Below are positions 47,121 through 55,291 of a stretch of 64,000 nt of DNA, in pieces. How positions within the stretch are numbered: the stretch's first letter is position 1; the number at the start of each line of letters is the position of its first letter. This DNA comes from Natrarchaeobaculum sulfurireducens. Its GTDB lineage: Archaea; Halobacteriota; Halobacteria; Halobacteriales; Natrialbaceae. Below the pieces are notes generated by a model, which was not told the DNA's origin, ran no database searches, and saw only the letters and a list, made by a program, of their open reading frames with translations. The DNA is taken from assembly GCF_003430825.1 (NCBI RefSeq), contig NZ_CP024047.1, positions 3,410,001 through 3,474,000 on the forward strand, read 5' to 3'. Both the position numbers and the translations under genes were made by a program.

Positions 47121-47534
47121 TCACCCCTCGACCGGCCACCCGTCCTTCGTCGGCGGCGCGACCTGATCGACGTACGCCTCGAGCGTCGGCTCGTCGACAC
47201 GAACCCGGACGGCGATCTCGCCGAGTTCGTCCGGTTCGCCGACCGAGAAATTGACTCGCCCCTCGAAGGCCGCCTGCTTTTTCAGCGCAAACGAAAAGAC
47301 GTCTCCCTCGCGATTCGAGAAGAACTCCCCGCGTGCCGTATCGAGGATTTCCTGTCGGTGGAGCAACTCGGAAAAGTGCTCGAGCGAGTGGGCCTCCCCC
47401 CGGATTTCGCCGAAGCTCTCCTCGAGATCGGCGTTCGGGAAGATGCTCGTAATCGCGTCGGCGACCCGGCTCGTTACCTCGGTGTCGAAGACGGGTGCGG
47501 TGATCTCGACGTCGACCCGATAGACGTCGGTCAT
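47121..47534 (-). CDS. UPF0201 family RNA-binding-like protein
   Basis: A 137-residue archaeal protein (MTDVYRVDVEITAPVFDTEV to AYVDQVAPPTKDGWPVEG) of the UPF0201 family, whose fold resembles small RNA-binding domains. It overlaps the upstream UPF0200 gene by four bases; the pair is conserved in archaea. No direct function is established. Confidence 0.85.
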   Translation of the reverse strand: MTDVYRVDVEITAPVFDTEVTSRVADAITSIFPNADLEESFGEIRGEAHSLEHFSELLHRQEILDTARGEFFSNREGDVFSFALKKQAAFEGRVNFSVGEPDELGEIAVRVRVDEPTLEAYVDQVAPPTKDGWPVEG

Positions 47535-48142
47535 GGCTGGCGTGCCTCCGTGGGTTCGTCGTCACGCTCGAGCGCGTCGGCTTCCTCACACGCCCGGGTC
47601 CCCTCGCGGATGATCGCTCGAATCCGGTCGTGGAACGCCTCGAGCGTATCCGTGTTCTCGACGACGACGTCCGCACGAGCCATCGCGTCGTCCATTCCAA
47701 AGCCACGCTCGCGTTCGTCGCGCGTGGTGAGGTCCTCACCGCCGTCGTTGGCATCGGCGTCTCTGCCGCGGGCGTCGATCCGCTTGGCGCGTACCTCGAA
47801 CGGCGCTTCGATGCTTACCAGCGTGAAGTCTTCACCGAAACGCTTTTCGAAGGCGTCGAGTTCGACGGCGGATCGCAAGCCGTCGACCACGACCGCATCG
47901 TGATTCTCGAGGCGGTCTTCGATCATCGGGAGCGAGCGCTCGGCGATCGCCGCCGGGCCGTGTTCGTCGCGCAGTGCCTGTGCGACGCTCCCGTGATCCT
48001 TCGTCGGGTCGAGCCCCCGATCGGCCGTCTCCTGGCGGACGACGTCGCCCATCGTCACCACCGGAATTCCCTCCTCGCGTGCGACGGTGGCGGCTTCGCC
48101 CTTGCCGCTGCCGGGCAACCCCACCGTTCCGATGACGTGCAT
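47531..48142 (-). CDS. UPF0200 family P-loop nucleotide kinase-like protein
   Basis: A 203-residue P-loop protein. Walker A is GLPGSGKGEAAT at the N-terminus after MHVIGTV, and VVDGLRSAVELDAF is a Walker B-like region. It is related to dephospho-CoA and nucleoside monophosphate kinases, with substrate unknown. ATG at 48142 fits the family start. The downstream UPF0201 gene overlaps by four bases, implying a shared transcript and role. Confidence 0.88.
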   Translation of the reverse strand: MHVIGTVGLPGSGKGEAATVAREEGIPVVTMGDVVRQETADRGLDPTKDHGSVAQALRDEHGPAAIAERSLPMIEDRLENHDAVVVDGLRSAVELDAFEKRFGEDFTLVSIEAPFEVRAKRIDARGRDADANDGGEDLTTRDERERGFGMDDAMARADVVVENTDTLEAFHDRIRAIIREGTRACEEADALERDDEPTEARQP

Positions 48143-48359
48143 TACCCCCGGATAACGGCGACGAGCGCTTAAGGACTGTGCCTCGCCTCGAGAAACTGAT
48201 CGACTGACACGGTTTATACCATCAGACAGAGGGGACTGAAAGCGCATTCGCCGGAAGGGAGCGACCACTTCTCACACTCGTTCTGTCCGGCAGTCTCAGC
48301 TCGACCCAACCGAGCCGGACACCCCCCGGGACTTTGAGCCTCGGCGTGGACGACCGACC

Positions 48360-48500
48360 ATGCGACTGTCCACGAAGGTGCTCCTGGTCGGCGTCCTACT
48401 GATCGTACTCCCGATTCCCATCCTACCGCCGCTGGTCGGGGCGACGATCGGAGTCGTGCTGGTGGCGGCCGGGCTCTTCCTGCGCTTTATGGACCTGTAG
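48360..48500 (+). CDS. Small hydrophobic membrane protein
   Basis: A 46-residue protein (MRLSTKVLLVGVLLIVLPIP to GLFLRFMDL) with two closely spaced hydrophobic segments. Such small membrane proteins are widespread in haloarchaea and of unknown role. The ATG at 48360 starts it, and it is followed by a YccF-domain gene on the same strand after 77 bases. Confidence 0.7.
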   Translation: MRLSTKVLLVGVLLIVLPIPILPPLVGATIGVVLVAAGLFLRFMDL

Positions 48501-48577
48501 AGGCGCGTAGCCCGGCGGGATGGGGCGCTCGAGCGAGGGCGAAAGCCGTATCTCAGGCTCGGTGCCTCTACTTGAGT

Positions 48578-48955
48578 ATGACACAGCGGTCCCTGTTCGT
48601 GCGTGCGCTCTGGTTCCTCCTGATCGGCTGGTGGGTGACGCCCATTCTCGTCAATATCGCGTGGGCGTTGAACGTGACGGTGGTCCTCGCGCCGGTCGGG
48701 ATCAAGCTGGTGAATCTCGTGCCGACGGCGCTAACACTGCAGGAACCCCGGTCGCTCGCCGCTCCAGAATACGGGCGTGGCCAGCGCTCGCTGCTGATCC
48801 GGGCGATCTACTTCGTACTCGTGGGCTGGTGGCTGAGTTTCCTCTGGGCGAATCTCGCGGCCCTATTCGCGATCACGATTATCGGGCTTCCGGTGGCGAT
48901 CTGGATGGCGAATCGGTTGCCAGTCGTGACCTCGCTGTACCGGTTTCACGGCTGA
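48578..48955 (+). CDS. YccF-domain membrane protein
   Basis: A 125-residue membrane protein with two repeats of the YccF domain: SLFVRALWFLLIGWWVTPIL and SLLIRAIYFVLVGWWLSFLW, each with a RxxxFxxxGWW pattern. YccF proteins are inner-membrane proteins of unknown function. ATG at 48578 begins MTQRSLFV; an upstream TTG gives two more residues. Confidence 0.85.
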   Translation: MTQRSLFVRALWFLLIGWWVTPILVNIAWALNVTVVLAPVGIKLVNLVPTALTLQEPRSLAAPEYGRGQRSLLIRAIYFVLVGWWLSFLWANLAALFAITIIGLPVAIWMANRLPVVTSLYRFHG

Positions 48956-48974
48956 GCGGGGTGAGATCCGCACT

Positions 48975-48982
48975 GCTTATGT
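48975..48982 (+). promoter_or_regulatory. TATA-like box of tRNA-Arg
   Basis: GCTTATGT, about 28 bases before the tRNA 5' end at 49008; the spacing fits an archaeal promoter. Confidence 0.45.
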
Positions 48983-49007
48983 CGATTCGTCGGTGATGTG
49001 TGCTCGA

Positions 49008-49082
49008 GGGCACGTAGCTCAGTCTGGATAGAGCGTCGGACTTCTAATCCGACGGTCGTGGGTTCGAATCCCATCGTGCCCG
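49008..49082 (+). tRNA. tRNA-Arg (TCT)
   Basis: A complete cloverleaf of 75 bases. The acceptor stem GGGCACG pairs with CGTGCCC, then the discriminator base G. The D-arm is GCTC...GAGC. The anticodon stem TCGGA/TCCGA encloses the loop CTTCTAA with anticodon TCT, reading AGA. The T-arm is GTGGG TTCGAAT CCCAT. No intron is present. Confidence 0.97.
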
Positions 49083-50069
49083 TCCCGAAACGGTCGGTTT
49101 AGTGGTTCTCGCAGATGGCACGGTAGAGAAGCCACAGCAGCAGAAATCCGACGAATTCCGACCCGCGTTCCATCCTGAAAATTCGGTGCCCGTTCAGGAG
49201 CTTAACGCGCCCCTTTGCCGTCATGACATTTTCATTGTCGGCGAACAACCGCACACCGCTTTGGCGGTTCGGAGGTGGTCTGCGTGAAGTCCCTCGAGAA
49301 GCTCCTGGGGGAGATCGGTCGGGACGAACTCGACCGACGAGCGTGGTCGACGCCTGAGCCGCGGACTCCGCGCGGTTTCCAGGCCTCGTTTCCAGATCTG
49401 AACAGGCACTCAACGCGGAATTGAGACGAGTCAACCCGAGAATTCGGCCATCACGTTCAAACCATAGAGGGTGGTGAACAACGTAGCGGGGCAGCGGTCT
49501 GTCGTTGCCAAACTACCGTGTCGCTGCCTCGCATTCCGGTTCTCTCGTGGTGTACATATAACGACAGTCGAAACTCCAGCCGGTTGGGAACGCCACGGTG
49601 GCGCTCGAGCGGACCCCCTCAGTCACGTTCGGGCGCATCGGGGAGTCGAGAGACTACTGGCGTAACGCGCTGGTGGCTCGAGTCGAAGAAGTCGGTCGTG
49701 CGCGGTCTCGGGGCGAGCGACCGGTCAGGGAACGGGGCTGTCGTCCACTGGGCCGGAAACCGACGTCAGGCAGTCGACGAGCGCAACCCCCCTGCTTCGG
49801 GTGGAACTTGCTCACACAGGGTGATCAGACGGGGACTGGCGACTCGGGTGCTGGACGGTGGCTGACTCGAGCCCACTGAACTGCTTCGGAGCTCGAGCCT
49901 ACCGAGAGGTGGGACCTCGAGTCCTCGGCCGGTACATCGCCCTCTCGATGGCGGAAGACTCTCGAACCGACAAAAAGACCGGCGGTCCCACGATGGAGGC
50001 AGTCACACGTGTCGAACCCGAGCCCCCATCACCCATGACGTCCGACGACGGATCGATGGCGGAGCCGGG
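49083..50069. other. Nearly gene-free region next to tRNA-Arg
   Basis: Almost 1 kb between tRNA-Arg and the DoxX gene with no well-supported gene. Short frames lack motifs; a doubtful 41-residue membrane frame (49099-49224, minus strand) is listed separately. The 3' end of the tRNA is not repeated within the region, so I see no direct attachment-site duplicate. It could be remains of an integrated element, or only non-coding sequence. Confidence 0.5.
49099..49224 (-). CDS. Possible small membrane protein (doubtful)
   Basis: A 41-residue frame starting MTAKGRVKLLNGHRIFRMER with a hydrophobic segment EFVGFLLLWLLYRAI near the end. The stop sits just after the tRNA. It has no clear promoter and no close family I recognise. 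It may be a genuine small protein or an accident of sequence. Confidence 0.3.
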   Translation of the reverse strand: MTAKGRVKLLNGHRIFRMERGSEFVGFLLLWLLYRAICENH

Positions 50070-50657
50070 TTAGCCGAGTAAGTACCGCAGCCAGGGGTTC
50101 GATCGAACGACGTCGGACTGCTCGAGGATACCGTCGATACCGGCGAGTCGGCCGGCACCCCAGGCGGCGAGGCCGAACAGCAACAGCATATAGACGAACG
50201 AGCTGTCGATGAGGTAGCCGTTTTCGACCGGGAAGCCCTGGCTCAGTCCGGCCTGCCAGGCCGCAGTCCAGAAGAAAGCCATCTGAACCGCGCCCATCAT
50301 CGCGGCGAAACGGAAGAACACGCCGAAGAGCAACGCCAGCCCGATGAGGACCTGTCCGAAGATGACGAGTGGATCGATGAGCGCCGCGTAGTCGCCAAAC
50401 CAGAGAAATAGCCCGTAAAGCGGGTTCGCCTCGGCGACGGCGTTGTTCAGGAAGCCCGCCGAAGACCACGCGAGTGGGTCGCCCCAGCCCCCGTCGGCCC
50501 ACTTTTCGAGGCCAGCCTGGAGGAAGACCCAGGCCATCACGAGCCGGAGTCCAACGATGGAGTAGGCCACCCAGGTTTCGGAGTAGTTAAACGCGACAGT
50601 ACGGCCGAGTAACGACGATTCGATCGTCTGTTCAGACGGTTGGCGCTTCGTTGCCAT
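50070..50657 (-). CDS. DoxX family membrane protein
   Basis: A 195-residue protein with four membrane helices of the DoxX type: VGLRLVMAWVFLQAGLEKWA, LVIFGQVLIGLALLFGVFFR, MMGAVQMAFFWTAAWQAG and a last helix FVYMLLLFGLAAWGA. DoxX/DoxD proteins belong to thiosulfate:quinone oxidoreductases or redox-stress systems. The ATG at 50657 (MATKRQPSEQTI) is preceded by AGAGGGA, a usable Shine-Dalgarno. A CCCTC...GAGGG dyad overlaps it (50665-50679). Electron donor unknown. Confidence 0.85.
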   Translation of the reverse strand: MATKRQPSEQTIESSLLGRTVAFNYSETWVAYSIVGLRLVMAWVFLQAGLEKWADGGWGDPLAWSSAGFLNNAVAEANPLYGLFLWFGDYAALIDPLVIFGQVLIGLALLFGVFFRFAAMMGAVQMAFFWTAAWQAGLSQGFPVENGYLIDSSFVYMLLLFGLAAWGAGRLAGIDGILEQSDVVRSNPWLRYLLG

Positions 50658-50664
50658 TGTAAGT

Positions 50665-50679
50665 CCCTCTATTGGAGGG
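50665..50679. promoter_or_regulatory. Dyad CCCTC-TATTG-GAGGG before the DoxX start
   Basis: A five-base inverted pair with a five-base loop, eight bases upstream of the DoxX start codon (50657). It overlaps the Shine-Dalgarno-like AGAGGGA, so it could be an operator or an RNA hairpin that covers ribosome entry. Small size limits confidence. Confidence 0.35.
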
Positions 50680-50826
50680 GGTCGTGGCGACTGGTTAACT
50701 ATCAGGAGAATTCCAAAGAAGTGACAAATATCGAAAGATCGCCACCCGAACGAAACCAGAAACCGGTCACGAGTACCACCGGTGACCGACGGGCGACACG
50801 GCCTCGAGCGCAATCGGTGTGCCGTC

Positions 50827-50985
50827 TTACCAGTCGTACTCGCGAAATGCCGGCTGCTCGCACGGACAGTCGGCGTTCGTCCCGAACGGATGCGGGGGGC
50901 CGTCAGAGCGCGTCCGAGCGCCATATAGCCGTCCGCAGTTCGTACAGACGGTGATGGTCCACTCGAAATCGTACTCACTTGCCAT
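50827..50985 (-). CDS. Small zinc-ribbon protein
   Basis: A 52-residue protein with CTNC at residues 14-17 and CPC at 40-42, a CxxC...CxC set suited to one zinc ion. Start at 50985 (MASEYDFEWT). It is a haloarchaeal microprotein type; some act in stress or swarming regulation but this one is not characterised. It lies between DoxX and a membrane protein on the same strand. Confidence 0.7.
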   Translation of the reverse strand: MASEYDFEWTITVCTNCGRLYGARTRSDGPPHPFGTNADCPCEQPAFREYDW

Positions 50986-51130
50986 AGAACTACTCACAAT
51001 CCAGATCCGTATTGACATGCTACCTACCTGAGTAGGGTCTACAGGCGAGACCGCCAGCCGGCATGAATACGATCGTGTGAGGAGGTCGGTGGAGGAGGGA
51101 GTCGATCGTTCGAACACCCAGGCCAGAGGT

Positions 51131-51703
51131 CTACACCGATCGCATCGCCTGCTCGCCAGAACCAGATTGGGTACAGCGGATCGACTCCGAAGTGACCTCG
51201 AGCGTCGCGACCGGCGCGTCGGCATCTGTCTCGGTCGGGACTGGGGGCACGAATTCGGCGCGGGCGACCCCGCCGGTGGTGGGCACCGTGAGTTCGTACG
51301 GCTCGCTACGCTCGAACGGCGAGGCCACCACGGTCCGCTCACCGGGGGCGAGGTCGAGGTCGTAGACGACACGGTCCGTGCCGCCGTTTTGCGGTGCAAC
51401 TCGAAGCTGTGTACGAAGTTGTTCGTCGCCGGCGTTGACGACCGCCAGTTCGCGCTCGGACTCGCGGAACGCGTGGCCGGGAACCGAGAGCGCGAGGACG
51501 GCGACGCCGAGGATGCCCACCGCTGTGGCTGTCAGGAAGCCGTAGCCGCCGGACGCATAAACCGAAAGCGCCACGGCGATGAGCACCAGCCCCAGCATGA
51601 GCCCAGCCCCTCGAAGCTCGTCCGAAAGTCGGTTCCGGCCGGTCGTCGTCCATCGCGCGTCTCGAGTCGACGAGAGGCCGGCGTCGGACGGGTCGCGGCT
51701 CAT
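51131..51703 (-). CDS. Membrane protein with two N-terminal TM helices, unknown function
   Basis: A 190-residue protein. Two hydrophobic segments near residues 33-75 (GLMLGLVLIAVALSVYASGG and FLTATAVGILGVAVLALSV) are followed by a beta-rich soluble part (DRVVYDLDLAPGERTVVASP). No known family. It lies between the zinc ribbon and the glutamate-cysteine ligase-like gene on the same strand. Confidence 0.6.
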   Translation of the reverse strand: MSRDPSDAGLSSTRDARWTTTGRNRLSDELRGAGLMLGLVLIAVALSVYASGGYGFLTATAVGILGVAVLALSVPGHAFRESERELAVVNAGDEQLRTQLRVAPQNGGTDRVVYDLDLAPGERTVVASPFERSEPYELTVPTTGGVARAEFVPPVPTETDADAPVATLEVTSESIRCTQSGSGEQAMRSV

Positions 51704-51812
51704 CGTTCACTGTCGAAGTTCAGTCTATCAGGTGATAAGTGTTGGTCGAGCCCGTCCCGAGTCCCGGCGGAGCCGAACGGGACGGTCAACTGTGGCTGCA
51801 GGAGACACCGGC

Positions 51813-52922
51813 TCAGGCCCGTGCCCGATGTCGCTCGACCTCGAGTTCGAGTCTCGAGGCGGCTTGGAGTCGGTGGTTTCGGGCCTGTCGTTTCGTGAGC
51901 CGTGTGTCGGGATGGCGACGCGCAAGCGGCTGATAGGCCGACGGCGTGAGTCCGATGCGACGGAGGTAACGCCGAACGTCGGGATCCGCGAGCCCGTCAC
52001 GGATCGCGGCGTCGGTGACCGCCTCGACGATATCGAACGAAGGAAGCCTGACGGTATCGCCTTGCTCTCGGCCAACGCGTCGCCTGCCGCCGTCAGCCGC
52101 GAGCGAAGACGTCTCGACGACGGTGCCCCGGGTGTCCGCTCGCTCGACGACCGAATAGACTTCCTCGGCGAGCTGGAGCACCTGGCTCGGCATCGCCGTA
52201 TCGGGTGAGCGCCACTCGACGGTCGGCATGGCCTCGCGGAGCCGGACCGGCGTCCAGACGGCGTCGTAGGGGGCAAACTCGTCGTCGAAGACGTCAGAAT
52301 CGACACCGCGCTCGAGCGCGCGTTCCCGGAACCCCTCGTAGGCTGACTCGAGGCGGGCCTCCCACTCGTCGACGCTGTCGACGTAAGACCAGAGCTGGCC
52401 CTGTTCGGGACAAGCGCCGTAACACGAACGCCGATAGAGGTACGGTCGAGCACACGCGTGGATGGGCTCACCGCGGTAGTGTGAAGAGCTGGTGACGAGT
52501 GCGAAGGCGGGATCGATCGCCGTTAGCGCATTGAGCTGGTCGGGAACGTTCGACTGTTCGAAGTGAAGATGGGTTCCGGCACAGAACCTGGCATCGTCGA
52601 ACGGCGGCCCCACGATTCGACGCTGGAGGTCGGTACCGCATTTCTCCCGGAAAGGGAGATCGGCGGCGGAAGCATGCAGCGGCGTCGCCAGAGGGACAAG
52701 TTGCTTGTCCGCCTCGCGGGCCGCGTCAACGACGTCTGCGAGCAGCGCTCGAAACTCCGTACGGAGTTCGGCTGTCGTCGCACACGGGGTCGTTTTCAAC
52801 TCGAGCATCGGCTCGACGAACTCCGGATCGACCTGATCGGAGACGTCGAGCAGTGTGTCGGGGGCAACCAGGTCGCCGTCGTCGTCGACGACCCAGTACT
52901 CTACCTCGAGGCTGGTTTTCAT
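51813..52922 (-). CDS. gshA: Glutamate-cysteine ligase (GCS2) family protein
   Basis: A 369-residue ATP-dependent carboxylate-amine ligase of the GCS2 fold. The start MKTSLEVEYWVVDDDGDLVA, the metal/ATP regions FCAGTHLHFEQSNVPDQLNA and PTVEWRSPDTAMPSQVLQLA fit the family. In haloarchaea GshA makes gamma-glutamylcysteine, their main low-molecular-weight thiol, which suits this gene. The start at 52922 is ATG. Exact substrate specificity is not decided. A divergent short FAD protein gene lies 332 bases away. Confidence 0.8.
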   Translation of the reverse strand: MKTSLEVEYWVVDDDGDLVAPDTLLDVSDQVDPEFVEPMLELKTTPCATTAELRTEFRALLADVVDAAREADKQLVPLATPLHASAADLPFREKCGTDLQRRIVGPPFDDARFCAGTHLHFEQSNVPDQLNALTAIDPAFALVTSSSHYRGEPIHACARPYLYRRSCYGACPEQGQLWSYVDSVDEWEARLESAYEGFRERALERGVDSDVFDDEFAPYDAVWTPVRLREAMPTVEWRSPDTAMPSQVLQLAEEVYSVVERADTRGTVVETSSLAADGGRRRVGREQGDTVRLPSFDIVEAVTDAAIRDGLADPDVRRYLRRIGLTPSAYQPLARRHPDTRLTKRQARNHRLQAASRLELEVERHRARA

Positions 52923-53254
52923 GGATGGCTCCGTTGGACTGGGGTCAGCGATGGCCCTCGAAAGACTGTCACCGGACCACGAGTGTCGGACACTGTCGGA
53001 ACCGGCGTCGCGTCGGCGTCGACCGTGCCCGAATTCCGCTTCTGTCCTATGAACGCGGGGTACAGGCTATCCAAGTGAAGCCGTTGAGCCTGCAGATGCC
53101 AGCCACAAGATTGACCATGGCTGTCACTCGTGTTTGGCGGTGACACCGCCGAGAGGCGAACGACTCCCTCGCACAGCCGATAACTCTAGTGTTACGTGGT
53201 TGCATCAGGGTAGCTGGCGCATTCATACCGTTGCAGTAACAAAGTGAAACCACA
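52923..53254. other. Divergent intergenic region of ligase and FAD protein genes
   Basis: About 330 bases between the two divergent starts. The FAD protein has a TATA-like ATTCATAC at 53221-53228, about 30 bases before its ATG. No gene supported between them; no clear operator repeat. Confidence 0.5.
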
Positions 53255-53869
53255 ATGAGTACGACTGAAGACGAGACCGAGATGGATGCAACTGTGATCG
53301 TCGTCGGCGGCGGTCCTGCCGGACTGAGCGCAGCCCTCTTCGCACAGAAAAACGGCCTCGAGACGACGGTCTTCGATACGGACGAGACCTGGATGCACAA
53401 AGCACACCTGTTCAACTACCTCGGAATTGGCTCTGTTGGCGGCAGCGAGTTCATGGCGACCGCCCGTCAGCAGGTCGACGACTTCGGCACGGACCGCCGA
53501 CAGGGCGAGGAAGTAACGAGTGTCGAGGGCGACGGCGACGGATTCGTCGTCGAGACCGACGACGGCACGTACGAGGCCGACTACGTGATCCTCGCGACCG
53601 GCGCCAACCGCGACCTCGCGGCCGACCTCGAGTGTGCGTTCACCGACGAGGGCCTCGTCGACGTCGATGTCGACATGGAAACCAGCGTCGACGGCGTCTA
53701 CGCGACGGGTGCGATGGTTCGCCCTGAAGAGTGGCAAGCCGCCATCGCCGTCGGTGACGGGGCCGCTGCTGCGTTGAACATCCTCTCGAGCGAGAAAGGC
53801 GAGTACTACCACGACTTCGACGTTCCCGCCGACGCGGCACGCGTCTTTGGCGAGCACGTCGCCGAATAA
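53255..53869 (+). CDS. Short FAD-dependent oxidoreductase (thioredoxin-reductase-like)
   Basis: A 204-residue flavoprotein with one FAD Rossmann domain: VIVVGGGPAGLSAALFAQKN near the N-terminus, YVILATGAN in the middle and DGVYATGAMVRPEEWQAAIA near the end, where the second FAD contact lies. It is one third shorter than thioredoxin reductases (about 310 residues), since the NADPH domain and the CxxC active site are missing. It may use another electron source or act as a regulator. It lies divergent from the glutamate-cysteine ligase gene and may be part of a thiol network. Confidence 0.75.
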   Translation: MSTTEDETEMDATVIVVGGGPAGLSAALFAQKNGLETTVFDTDETWMHKAHLFNYLGIGSVGGSEFMATARQQVDDFGTDRRQGEEVTSVEGDGDGFVVETDDGTYEADYVILATGANRDLAADLECAFTDEGLVDVDVDMETSVDGVYATGAMVRPEEWQAAIAVGDGAAAALNILSSEKGEYYHDFDVPADAARVFGEHVAE

Positions 53870-53908
53870 GCTGCGACGACCGAACACCACAGCCGACGAC
53901 CCACCACA

Positions 53909-54523
53909 ATGTCAGACGATACCCTTCCAGTCACCCCCGACCTGCCCGACAGCCCCGTCCACACGACCGGAACCGACCACATCACTATCTGGGGGAGCAA
54001 TGCCGAGGAGACGATCGCGTTCTACCGCGACCTCCTCGGGATGCCCCTCGTGTTGCGCCAACCGAACCTCGACGATCCCTCCCAGACACATCTCTTTTTC
54101 GACACTGGCGACGGGCGCATCCTCACCTTTTTCGTCGGCGATCGACCCTCCGCGAAGGGCCAGCGTGGCGGCGTCGGCGCCGTCCACCACCTCTGTTTCA
54201 GCGTCGCTCCGGAGGAGTACGAAAGGACCATGCGAGCGCTCGAGGACGCTGGCCACCACTACAACGTCTTCGACCGTGGGATCTTCCACTCGATCTACAC
54301 CCGGGACAACAACGGGCTGGTGATCGAACTCTCGACGGACAAATACGAGATCCCCAACGACCGCCGCGGTGAGGTCCTGGCGAAAGCCCAGGAACTCCGG
54401 GAAGCCGACGGCGCTGAGTACGCCAAAGACGAGCACCTCCGAGGTGCCATCGAGGAACTCGGCCTCGAGGTCGTCGAACACGACCTCCCCGACGCCAGTG
54501 CAGGGGTCGGTGGTCTCAAGTGA
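53909..54523 (+). CDS. VOC (glyoxalase/bleomycin-resistance) family protein
   Basis: A 204-residue metalloenzyme-type protein of the vicinal-oxygen-chelate fold. Paired motifs are visible: TDHITIWGSNAEETIAFYRD and later VHHLCFSVAPEEYERTMRAL, with HSIYTRDNNGLVIELSTD as the second-half metal-binding block. Closest to ring-cleaving dioxygenase or glyoxalase-like members. It starts 40 bases after the FAD gene and could be cotranscribed. Substrate unknown. Confidence 0.85.
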   Translation: MSDDTLPVTPDLPDSPVHTTGTDHITIWGSNAEETIAFYRDLLGMPLVLRQPNLDDPSQTHLFFDTGDGRILTFFVGDRPSAKGQRGGVGAVHHLCFSVAPEEYERTMRALEDAGHHYNVFDRGIFHSIYTRDNNGLVIELSTDKYEIPNDRRGEVLAKAQELREADGAEYAKDEHLRGAIEELGLEVVEHDLPDASAGVGGLK

Positions 54524-54542
54524 TGCCCACGGAGCCAGTTCG

Positions 54543-55217
54543 ATGAGCGGAGTCGACATCGACGCCGTCGACGGCCCTCACCAGAGTCAGCCGCTCGAGG
54601 CCGCCGGAACGCCGCTCGAGACGGCCGAGGCTGCAGTCGTACTCGTCCACGGCCGTGGAGCAACCGCCCGGGGCATCCTCGGACTGGGAAACGAGATCCA
54701 CCGCGAGGGTGTCGCCCTGCTCGCACCGCAGGCGAACCGACACACCTGGTATCCGAACTCGTTTCTCGCCCCCGTCGAGACGAACGAGCCCGGTCGAACC
54801 TCAGGCCTGCGTGCCATTGCAGACGCCATCGAAACGGCGACCGAGGCCGGTATCCCGACCGACCGCGTCCTGCTGGTCGGCTTCTCGCAAGGCGGTTGTC
54901 TCGCCAGCGAGTTCGTCTCGCGAATCCCCCGGCGATACGGCGGATTGGCGGCCCTGAGCGGCGGGCTCATCGGCGAATCGATCGACAAAGCCGACTATCT
55001 CGACGTCGACGGCCGGCTCGAGGACACCCCCGTCTTCCTCGGCTGTAGCGACGTCGACCCCCACATTCCCGAAGAACGCGTTCACGAGACCGCCACCATC
55101 CTCGAGTCCCTCGATGCCGACGTCACCACGCGCATCTACGAGGGGATGGGCCACGGCATCAATCGGGACGAACTCGAGGCCGTCTCGGAGCTGGTCACGG
55201 CCCTCATTGCTAAGTGA
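54543..55217 (+). CDS. Alpha/beta hydrolase, carboxylesterase/phospholipase type
   Basis: A 224-residue serine hydrolase. The nucleophile elbow is GFSQGG (LLVGFSQGGCLASEF), with oxyanion region VVLVHGRGAT and the catalytic histidine near MGHGIN at the end. The size suits the short carboxylesterase family. The ATG at 54543 (MSGVDIDAVDG) is 20 bases after the VOC stop, so the two are probably one operon; both may act on the same compound. Confidence 0.88.
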   Translation: MSGVDIDAVDGPHQSQPLEAAGTPLETAEAAVVLVHGRGATARGILGLGNEIHREGVALLAPQANRHTWYPNSFLAPVETNEPGRTSGLRAIADAIETATEAGIPTDRVLLVGFSQGGCLASEFVSRIPRRYGGLAALSGGLIGESIDKADYLDVDGRLEDTPVFLGCSDVDPHIPEERVHETATILESLDADVTTRIYEGMGHGINRDELEAVSELVTALIAK

Positions 55218-55291
55218 GATCGGTCAGTAGCCGAGAGCGTTCGGTCCAGTTGACCCACTGCTTTTGGGGCTGTCAGCCGTAACAAGCGGCG

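Noticed and set aside
49008-49082. Intron in tRNA-Arg
   Set aside because: The anticodon loop is the normal seven bases and all arms pair without extra sequence.
49083-50069. Attachment-site repeat of the tRNA 3' end
   Set aside because: I looked for a second copy of TTCGAATCCC...CGTGCCC in the region after the tRNA and saw none.
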